DNA of 38,236 nucleotides from Halorubrum sp. GN11_10-6_MGM (GTDB lineage Archaea > Halobacteriota > Halobacteria > Halobacteriales > Haloferacaceae): positions 1 to 38,236 of the forward strand of contig NZ_SGUC01000029.1 in the NCBI RefSeq assembly GCF_005435165.1. The letters run 5' to 3'. Under the pieces are notes generated by a model that did not search any database, had not been told where the DNA came from, and worked only from the letters and a program-made list of their open reading frames with translations. The stretch's first letter is position 1; every line of letters starts with the position of its first letter. This document shows, one piece after another, positions 31,937-38,236 of this stretch. A program made the translations under genes and the position numbers.

Positions 31937-33655
31937 ATGGAGGCGAGTCCGTACAAGAGTCAGGGTCTGGGTGCTCAAGTGGTCTCAAGTAACTCCTCTC
32001 GCCGTGATGTCTTTCGACGAATCGCTCAGCGTCCATACGTCGATTGGCCAGCATACGACTCAACCCCCCTGTACGAGCGGAACTCCTTGGCGGCACTCTC
32101 CGAAGATATCCGCGCCGTTTCTGGAGCCTGGTTTGACCACCAAGCCCACGACTCGATCCAGGCATTTGTCTGTCAATGCCCACTGTCCTACGTGGATTTC
32201 AGTCCGCACGACCGGTATTCGGGTCCGACTCGATACGAGATGCTACAGCTCTTCAGGGCGTTCTTGCTGAAAGAAGTGTATGGCTGGGACCACGAAACAG
32301 GGTTCGTCGAATACCTCCGGCAGCACTCAGAAACCCGTCGCTCGATCGGGTTCGACTCCGTTCCCGACCAGTCGACGCTCTGGCGCAGTTGGAACAAGCG
32401 TTTTAGTGCCGAATTGCGTGAGACAGTCGAGACAGCTGCGCGGACTATCCTCATCAAAGCCCAGAACGCCGATGTCGCCGTCCCACGCGAACCAGAACGG
32501 CATCATCCATCTCAGGATGACGAAGCGGACGAATCGGCCTCAGACAATCAAGTTGTTCTTGACGAAGCGGCACCGATTACGGATCACGTTAGCCGCGTCG
32601 TCTTCCCGGTGTTCTCATTGAACCGTGGTGAAGGCTGTGAGATTCACGAAAACGCGTACTGGGACTTACAGACGTATCTCGGACTTCGTGAGCGACTGGC
32701 TGCGAACGAAGGGGCTCGCAGTTTCCTCTACGAGTCGACTCGGGATCGGACACCGCTGGGTCACGCCCATCGCGAGCACATCCGCGATCTCTCGATTGAA
32801 CAGGTTCGCGAGATGTACCGGCAAGCAGTGAATCGACTGCTGAACGAGGTCGCGGAGACGGAACAGTTCTTTCGAGCGGGCATCGTCGCGATCGACATCA
32901 CTGAAGCAGATCCCTTCACAGGAGATAGAGCGGGCTACGAGGACGAGATTATCGGGACGAAGGAGAAGACCGACGAATATGCCTACCAGTGGGCGACAGT
33001 CCAATTAGTCGGCAATGCCGTCCCGATCGTGCTTGACGCACGGCCAGTTCGGAAGGGTGAATCTCGCTTAGAAATCGTCGAGGATCTCTTGGATTCAGCT
33101 GAGGAGATGGTTCACGTTGATAACGTGCTGATGGACCGCGAGTTCGACAGCCAGCACGTTCTGGAGATGCTCAGCCAGCGCGGGCTGTCGTACGTCGTGC
33201 CGAAACGAATGCAAACCAGTGAAAAAGCCCAGGCCGAGCGGTTGCTCCAGCGCGATCAAGACCGCTACGAGACCGACCGGAAGCTCCACCTCGGCAAGAA
33301 CGAATGGCACGAGACGACACTGATCTACCGTCGGAAAGAGGACTCCGAGCACGACGACCACCGGCAGTACTCGGTGTTCATGACGAATTGCGGGAGCGGT
33401 CACCTCACAGAGTACGGGTTTCGGTGGGAGATCGAGAGCGGCTACAGGTCGATAAAGCGGTTCATGGCGGCGACGACGTTGAAGAATTTTGGGCTTCGGT
33501 TCTTCTACTTCGCATTCGCGTGTCTCTTGTACTCGGTTTGGCGAGCGGTCGATTTGCTCGTCCAAGTCGAGCTGACGGGTGAGTACGAACACTCACCCAT
33601 CGTGACGGCTGACAATACGCTCACGCTGCTGAAGAAGGAGACCGGAATCGGATAG
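31937..33655 (+). CDS. IS4-like DDE transposase (YREK), copy 1
   Basis: A 572-residue transposase. It carries the RNase H-like catalytic acids: first Asp in VAIDITEADPF, second Asp in LMDREFDSQHV, Glu in the YREK signature YGFRWEIESGYRSIK (Y-2-R-3-E-6-K exact), which defines IS4-type enzymes. Residues 1-160 are a helical DNA-binding region with a spaced Arg/Trp pattern. The protein is longer than the about 400 residues usual in haloarchaeal ISH8-type elements. The ATG at 31937 was preferred to a TTG 13 codons upstream. No terminal inverted repeats are obvious, so element ends are unmarked. It lies 85 bp after the FmdE-like gene, and the catalytic frame is intact. Confidence 0.88.
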   Translation: MEASPYKSQGLGAQVVSSNSSRRDVFRRIAQRPYVDWPAYDSTPLYERNSLAALSEDIRAVSGAWFDHQAHDSIQAFVCQCPLSYVDFSPHDRYSGPTRYEMLQLFRAFLLKEVYGWDHETGFVEYLRQHSETRRSIGFDSVPDQSTLWRSWNKRFSAELRETVETAARTILIKAQNADVAVPREPERHHPSQDDEADESASDNQVVLDEAAPITDHVSRVVFPVFSLNRGEGCEIHENAYWDLQTYLGLRERLAANEGARSFLYESTRDRTPLGHAHREHIRDLSIEQVREMYRQAVNRLLNEVAETEQFFRAGIVAIDITEADPFTGDRAGYEDEIIGTKEKTDEYAYQWATVQLVGNAVPIVLDARPVRKGESRLEIVEDLLDSAEEMVHVDNVLMDREFDSQHVLEMLSQRGLSYVVPKRMQTSEKAQAERLLQRDQDRYETDRKLHLGKNEWHETTLIYRRKEDSEHDDHRQYSVFMTNCGSGHLTEYGFRWEIESGYRSIKRFMAATTLKNFGLRFFYFAFACLLYSVWRAVDLLVQVELTGEYEHSPIVTADNTLTLLKKETGIG

Positions 33656-34050
33656 AGAGATACTCTGTCTGGGGCCATCCGGATTCCTGAGTGGCAACGC
33701 TGTCGTGGATCTTGGAAATTCACCGTCTAGTTGGTAGTACGACACGAGAAGACTATCGAGAGTACATCCGAAGCAGCTTCGCCTCGAAAATTTGCCCGAA
33801 ACCACGCATCACAGCCCCTCTAAACCCACTGTAGTCTCAACTTTCATCACTCGGCGTGTCCCACAGTTTCGGAGGATAGGTCAGTTCCAGGTTGAATTAG
33901 CATCAATTCGTGGTGATTTTCAGCGTTCTGGGATCAATTTTGAATTATTACTCTCGAACTACCAGACGAGCGTACGAAATTGCGTGGATTTTGGCGCTGC
34001 TGGATACGGTTGTCACTCTTGAGCGGCGGACCCAGCGAGATCTCAGCGGG
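33656..34050. other. Gap between convergent transposase genes
   Basis: About 395 bp of moderately AT-rich DNA. I see no supported gene: the open frames are short and cross the transposase ends. It should contain the inner ends of one or two IS elements, but no convincing inverted termini or target-site duplications are visible. ATCTCAGC at 34040-34047 has its reverse complement GCTGAGAT at 35683-35690 on the other side of the second transposase, too short to name as ends. Confidence 0.5.
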
Positions 34051-35676
34051 TTAGTCGTGTGGAATCAACGACGAGGCAATGAGCTCAACACACTCACCCG
34101 CAGTCAACACTGGTGCGTAGTCCATCTCATTATCAACATCCGCTTTCAGCAGGAAGTCGGTGAGCCGCCAGATATTGTACAAGAGTACCGCGAACACGAA
34201 GTAGAACAGGCGAACGCGGTAGTCTTTTGAGGAGGTCTTGGCGAGAAAGTCGCCCTTGATCGATTTGTACTCGCTCTCGATTTGCCACCGGCGGCTGTAG
34301 CGCTGACAGAACGTCTCGGCTTCCTCGGGACCGACTCGTAGATTCGTCGCGAAGACGGCTGTTCCCTCCCCACTCGTCGACGGCACGTACAGAAGCCGCA
34401 CTGGATGCGATCCAGATTCTACATGGACAGAAGCCGACTCAACAGCCACCTCTTGGTCGTCTTCCTCCATTTGTTCAAGTACATCCTGCTCAGAGCTGGA
34501 GATCCGCTTGGGAATAAGGTAATTCACATCGAGGTTTGAGAGTGTCTGGAACACTTGTATCGAGTCGAACTCCCGGTCACACAGCACTGTCTCGATCGGA
34601 ACGTGTTCTTTCGCTCGTCGAACCAACCGTCGCACAGTACGATGAATCTGATTCGACGGGTTCTCATCCCACTCAGAGCTCTCTCGGACCGGCTCGACAG
34701 CCAAGATCAGTGGGATGTTCTGTCCGATGATCGAGAGGGTTGCGAATTTGAATGCTCGACCGTCTCTGTCCTCGGTCCCGCTGACCATCGGCATTCCTTC
34801 GACCTCTCCGTAATAGGGAATCGTGGTGATATCGATCGCGGCTGTGACTGGTCGCCGGAACGATGCTTCAGAGGCGATCATGGAGAGTAAGCGATCTGTC
34901 GTCTCATTGAATCCGTTCACGAGCTCTTCAGAATCGAATTGCTTGACGGTGCGGAGGTGGGTGTCACCGTGTGGGCTGTACTCTTCACCACGCCGGTACT
35001 GGAAGCGAGTCGCTCCCTGCGCGGTTCCGCACCGAACCATCCCCATGAACGTCTGGAACTCGAAAAATTGCGTATCCTCGTAAGAGGCGTTCGACGCTCG
35101 ACCAGAGTCAAAGTAATCGAAGGCGTGGTCACGCGCGAGGCGTGTCGTCTGGATGATCTCCTCTTGTGAGAAGGATTCGTCTTCTACTGAGTCTCGGTCT
35201 TCTTTGGTATCGTCAACGATCTCAGTCTTTGGACGAACTTCAGGCGCTGGGATGTCGCGATCGTGGACTTCTTTGACAACGAAGTGGGCAGCAGCGTAGA
35301 CGTACTTGTGAACGGCGTCGTCGAATCGATTTCGCCACGCCCGCGAGAACGCTGATTCGTCGGGCACTCGACTGAATCCGAGGATCGTCGCCACCTCTGG
35401 CTGCCGGGTGAGTCGTCGAGAGAAGCCGGCGTATGAGTCACCCGATATCTCCATGAAAACGAACGAGAGGACCATCGCGCGAAAGGAGAGCGGCGCAGGA
35501 TGCCACGCTGGATACCCGTCTTCAATCGCGTCAGTCGAATGATCGAGGTTCTCGAATACGGTGACGAGGTCTAATCCTTCGAGTTCGTTTCGGATGGCGA
35601 TCCCGAGCTGGTACGCTTCGCACAAAGAGCGTGATCGTGGATGCTCGCCGGGAGCCATGCTATCAGAACCACTCAT
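34051..35676 (-). CDS. IS4-like DDE transposase (YREK), copy 2
   Basis: A 541-residue transposase related in layout to the one on the opposite strand. Catalytic residues: Asp in AAIDITTIPYYGE, Asp in LCDREFDSIQV and the exact YREK signature YSRRWQIESEYKSIK. A hydrophobic stretch after it (RLFYFVFAVLLYNIWRLTD) parallels copy 1 (RFFYFAFACLLYSVWRAVD). The two also share the pattern PxxxSxFSRAWRNRF/PxxSTLWRSWNKRF in the N-terminal region. They are clearly homologous but far from identical, so they represent two different elements rather than one duplicated locally. Start at MSGSDSMAPGEH; MAPGEH six codons later is possible. The frame is intact and the gene could be functional. Confidence 0.88.
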   Translation of the reverse strand: MSGSDSMAPGEHPRSRSLCEAYQLGIAIRNELEGLDLVTVFENLDHSTDAIEDGYPAWHPAPLSFRAMVLSFVFMEISGDSYAGFSRRLTRQPEVATILGFSRVPDESAFSRAWRNRFDDAVHKYVYAAAHFVVKEVHDRDIPAPEVRPKTEIVDDTKEDRDSVEDESFSQEEIIQTTRLARDHAFDYFDSGRASNASYEDTQFFEFQTFMGMVRCGTAQGATRFQYRRGEEYSPHGDTHLRTVKQFDSEELVNGFNETTDRLLSMIASEASFRRPVTAAIDITTIPYYGEVEGMPMVSGTEDRDGRAFKFATLSIIGQNIPLILAVEPVRESSEWDENPSNQIHRTVRRLVRRAKEHVPIETVLCDREFDSIQVFQTLSNLDVNYLIPKRISSSEQDVLEQMEEDDQEVAVESASVHVESGSHPVRLLYVPSTSGEGTAVFATNLRVGPEEAETFCQRYSRRWQIESEYKSIKGDFLAKTSSKDYRVRLFYFVFAVLLYNIWRLTDFLLKADVDNEMDYAPVLTAGECVELIASSLIPHD

Positions 35677-35714
35677 ACGATTGCTGAGATGAATACGTCG
35701 AAAAAGAGACCAAC

Positions 35715-36342
35715 CTATTCCATCTCAGTCATCTGGATTCCCTCGACAAGTGATCTATCGATATCGTCATATTCGATGGTTCGCCCGCCGTGCTCGTCCG
35801 CGAACGTTTCGGCTTCCTCAGTCTCAGAGAATGGGATCAGGTCCGGTCCCATTCCGCCCATCACATCCGTTTCGACGGCGTAAGTGAGACCAGTCGCAGC
35901 GGCGAAGGTATCGGGCGCAGTCGGTGCCGGCATCTTCTTACGTTCCGCTTCCTCAGGAACCTCCCAGTCGACGCCGGAGTAGTCCGTAACGTAGATCGCG
36001 GTCGCCTCTGCACCGTCATCTACCATATCGAAGTGGTACGGAAAGAGTCCGTGCGCAAGCGTGTGGAACCATGCGAGGTGCGCAGCGTCTTCGGATTCTT
36101 CGGCGGCCCCTTCTGGGTTCCGGGTGTACATTGGCGTAGAAGATCTGTCCGTTGGGGCCGCCATGGTCTCCGATCACCATCCCGCCCTGGTAGTCCGTTT
36201 TCTGTCCCGACAAGTCTACTGGGTCGGGAATCGACTCGCCGCTCCCACCGAGACAGCCGGCGAGACCCGCCGCGATCCCCACTCCGATCGCGTGAATGGC
36301 GTGTCGACGCGATCCCGAATTATATCCGGGGCTGTGAGTCAT
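35715..36342 (-). pseudogene. NosL-like lipoprotein gene broken by a frameshift
   Basis: Two overlapping minus-strand frames together give one NosL-like protein. Frame one starts at 36342: SRRHAIHAIG is a twin-arginine-type signal and GLAGC a lipobox, followed by GGMVIGDHGGPNGQIFYAN. Frame two carries the rest, from NPEGAAEESEDAAHLAWF through MGGMGPDLIPFSETEEAETFADEHGG, the conserved NosL C-terminal motif. They join near 36130-36145, where a one-base change would restore the frame. NosL is a copper-binding membrane-anchored chaperone for nitrous oxide reductase and related enzymes. The usual CxxCGM copper site reads TDYQGGM here, so its cysteines are missing too. It may be decayed, or the shift may be a sequencing error. 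Confidence 0.78.
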
Positions 36343-36429
36343 ATAATATCGCTCGGCCACGTGCTAAATACGATTCTGGTACGGCCGTCGAACACCTTGC
36401 TTGGGGGAGACGAGCAACCCGCAGCCGTG

Positions 36430-37227
36430 TCAGTGCCCCATCCCGCCGAGCGGCTGGTAGTGGGGAAACATCGGGTGTGGGAGGTGGACGCCGAGCGCCA
36501 TCAGCCCGTGCGCGAACAAGACGTACCCCAGTACGACGAACACCACACCGAGCAGCCGATGGACGCGACGCCGGTGCGCAACGTCGATCGACTGGATAAT
36601 CGTTCCATAGAGGAAGACAGCCGGGATCGTCCCGATACCGAGGGCACCGAGAGCGATTCCTCCAGTGGTGGGGGAGCCGCTCGCGAAGGCAAACAGATAC
36701 GCGGGATACAGCATCGGGCAGGGAAGAAACGCGTGGACGGCGCCGAGCCCGACAATACTCGGGCTGTTGACGTGCCGGTGAACTCTCGTTGCGAGCCACG
36801 ACGTGACGCGCTGGACGCCCGGGATACGAATATCGCCTCCACTTCCACCGATGACGTACCGAACGCCCGTCGCCACAATGAATCCCCCTACCGCAAGACC
36901 GACAGCACCCCGTAGGAGATCAGCGATCGGTGTCAGTTGGTCGGCGGTGACGAATACGACGCTTCCGAGTGCACCGAAAAGGGCCCCAAGAATCGCGTAC
37001 GTCGTCGCCCGACCGATATTGAACAGGAAGTGCTGGCGAACCTCATAGGTCGTGAGATGACCGGCACGCCCGTCGTTGGCTGTTACCGTCCCACCGTCAG
37101 GCTGCGGCGCCATTTGCTTCGAGTACATCGTCACTAACGGTCCACACATCCCGATACAGTGTGCGCCGCCCAGTACGCCGATAAGAACGAAGAGTACGAC
37201 GTCAATTCGGAACAGTGACTCGATCAT
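36430..37227 (-). CDS. SafE/UreH-type membrane protein (cytochrome/copper assembly family)
   Basis: A 265-residue multi-pass membrane protein with about six helices. The first helix has GGAHCIGMCGPL and the matching half has HAFLPCPMLYPAY, the paired cysteine-containing motifs of the TauE/SafE-like, UreH/CcdA-related family. Members often sit with cbb3 oxidase or copper-protein assembly genes, and the Cys/Met residues suit copper or electron transfer. A His-rich C-terminus (HLPHPMFPHYQPLGGMGH) strengthens a metal role. The loop after helix 1 contains a 25-residue polar insert. The NosL-like pseudogene lies downstream on the same strand, so both probably belong to one copper-delivery cluster. 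A TnpB element lies directly upstream. Confidence 0.85.
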   Translation of the reverse strand: MIESLFRIDVVLFVLIGVLGGAHCIGMCGPLVTMYSKQMAPQPDGGTVTANDGRAGHLTTYEVRQHFLFNIGRATTYAILGALFGALGSVVFVTADQLTPIADLLRGAVGLAVGGFIVATGVRYVIGGSGGDIRIPGVQRVTSWLATRVHRHVNSPSIVGLGAVHAFLPCPMLYPAYLFAFASGSPTTGGIALGALGIGTIPAVFLYGTIIQSIDVAHRRRVHRLLGVVFVVLGYVLFAHGLMALGVHLPHPMFPHYQPLGGMGH

Positions 37228-37289
37228 AGCCGTTCTCGGTTGCGTACGAATTTGTGTCGTCTGGTGTATCTCTCGAACGAGCCCAGACA

Positions 37290-37375
37290 GGTACCACGGA
37301 CGTGTTAGTGAACTACCCTACCCTACTCGCTCACGGCTGACGCCGTTCGCTCCTTGAGGGTAGGGCTTCCTGTTT
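37290..37375 (-). ncRNA. Candidate omega RNA end and guide segment of the TnpB element
   Basis: At the 3' end of tnpB, overlapping its stop codon, minus-strand sequence folds into a hairpin: AGGGTAGGG (plus strand 37357-37365) pairs with CCCTACCCT (37316-37324), with an inner stem ACGGC/GCCGT (37333-37337, 37342-37346). In IS200/IS605 elements the 3' end of tnpB plus the right end form the guide RNA scaffold. The conserved-looking end ...TAGTTCAC stops near 37308. Bases read from about 37307 downward would then be the guide. Structure is seen; RNA identity is inferred. Confidence 0.45.
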
Positions 37376-38236
37376 CCACGACGCGCTTTGCAGATACAGG
37401 CGTATCCACAGGGAGCGCAGTCTCCACAGGCGTTGATTCGGAGTGTCCCACTCCTACATCTTGTAGACCCCGAGAAAGGATGTTCCACGCCGCGTTCGCG
37501 TCCCTGTCCGCCTCAAACCCGCAGGCAGGACAGGAGTGTTCACGGACCCACAACGGCTTCTCCGTCGAGACACCACACGACGCGCATTCCTTAGTCGTCC
37601 CTCTCGGATTGACCGCGACGAAGTGCGTTCCCTCACGCTCGCACTTGTATTCGAGCAACGAGAGGAACGTCCGCCACGCGGCGGAGGCGGTGTTGCGGCT
37701 GTTCGACGGCGACTCCATTATCCCCTTCACGTTCAGGTCTTCGACTGCTACGAGGTCGTACTTCCGAGCGTAGTACGCTGAGAGTTTGTGTAAGAAGTCG
37801 CCGCGCTTCCGACGGAGATCGGCGTGAGACTCCGCAACGCGCCGCCGTTGCTTCTCGTAGTTGTTTGACCCGTGCTGTTTGCGCGAGAGTTTCCGTTGCT
37901 CGCGCTCCAAGCGGTTGCGTTCGTTTGAGAGGTCGAGCGACCCGATCGCCGTGCCGTCGGTGTCGTGGGCGTACTTGAGAATCCCTACGTCGATGCCGAC
38001 ACACCGTTCGGGATTCTCGGGCGGCTCGGGCGGTTCACGGTCCATTTCGATGCCGAACGTGGCGAACCACTCGCCCGTCGGTTCCTTCTTGACCGTGACC
38101 TGCTTGAGTGTCGCGTCGTCGGGGATGGCGCGGTGAAGCCGAATCGGTATGTCCGCGAGTTTCGAGAGTGAGAGGACAGTCTGACCGCCCTTCTTGTCGA
38201 GCTTGAAGCCAGACTGACTGTACGTGAAACTGCGGA
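37323..38236 (-). CDS. tnpB: TnpB, IS200/IS605-family RNA-guided nuclease (5' end outside window)
   Basis: The C-terminal 304 residues of a TnpB (IS1341-type) protein; the frame is open to the window edge (first full codon at 38234), so the N-terminus lies outside. The RuvC-like nuclease is complete: Asp in GIDVGILKYA, Glu in VAVEDLNVKG, and Asp in DRDANAAWNIL. The zinc finger has CASCG and CPACG between the last two. The strand-rich part upstream (KKEPTGEWFATFGIEM) fits the wedge/OB region. TnpB uses an omega RNA made from the element's right end to cut DNA next to a short target-adjacent motif, helping keep the transposon. No tnpA is visible. The internal ATG at 38045 is not the true start. 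Confidence 0.93.
   Translation of the reverse strand, partial: RSFTYSQSGFKLDKKGGQTVLSLSKLADIPIRLHRAIPDDATLKQVTVKKEPTGEWFATFGIEMDREPPEPPENPERCVGIDVGILKYAHDTDGTAIGSLDLSNERNRLEREQRKLSRKQHGSNNYEKQRRRVAESHADLRRKRGDFLHKLSAYYARKYDLVAVEDLNVKGIMESPSNSRNTASAAWRTFLSLLEYKCEREGTHFVAVNPRGTTKECASCGVSTEKPLWVREHSCPACGFEADRDANAAWNILSRGLQDVGVGHSESTPVETALPVDTPVSAKRVVETGSPTLKERTASAVSE

Noticed and set aside
33910-34230. Short plus-strand gene between the transposases
   Set aside because: It runs into the 3' end of the minus-strand transposase and its C-terminal half is that gene's antisense; no family features.
34040-35690. ATCTCAGC / GCTGAGAT as terminal inverted repeats of the second transposase
   Set aside because: Only 8 bp, imperfect beyond that, very near the coding ends, and no target-site duplication is visible.

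Overview
The window is chromosomal DNA from a halophilic archaeon, most likely Halorubrum or a close relative. The evidence is very high GC in most genes, acidic proteins rich in Asp, Glu and Ala, Tat/lipobox signal peptides, TATA-like boxes about 25 nt before start codons (leaderless transcripts), and core archaeal genes (Srp54, Rio2, pantoate kinase, an intron-containing tRNA-Gln). The genus is inferred from sequence style, not from a database match.

Positions 1-26,845 are GC-rich, mostly core genome. In order they hold: two small membrane proteins; an epimerase; a CopZ-like metallochaperone facing an Lrp-type regulator with a TRASH metal domain; tRNA-Gln with an intron; an ArsC/LMW-phosphatase-like protein; a lipoprotein; an actin homologue resembling salactin, translationally coupled to a protein with an archaellum FlaD/FlaE domain; a PAP2 enzyme; a zinc-ribbon membrane protein; pantoate kinase; a DICT-domain protein; srp54; an MFS transporter; a DUF2237 protein; a PolX-type polymerase; a conserved haloarchaeal protein; an aminotransferase; an SDR reductase; a methyltransferase; endonuclease IV; a lipoate ligase-like protein; a large P1B-type ATPase with altered metal sites; and rio2.

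srp54 lies between two inverted copies of a structured repeat of about 340-430 bp. A 138-bp core matches at 137 positions, while at least three hairpin stems differ in sequence between the copies and still pair in both. This is the strongest candidate in the window for an undescribed element. The gene at 17,012 carries a different structure, an in-frame row of four small hairpins.

Positions 26,846-38,236 look like an accessory island: lower GC, a Fic protein, two long IS4-like (YREK) transposases in tail-to-tail orientation, and a TnpB element cut by the window edge. Between them is a metal-export unit: a divergent winged-helix regulator, a free HMA chaperone, a P1B ATPase with CPG in place of CPC, and an FmdE-like protein. 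Beyond the transposases lie a frameshifted NosL-like lipoprotein gene and a SafE-type membrane protein, both of families linked to copper delivery. Metal, chiefly copper-type, handling therefore recurs at four places: 2.7-3.7 kb, 23.3-25.7 kb, 28.4-31.9 kb and 35.7-37.2 kb.
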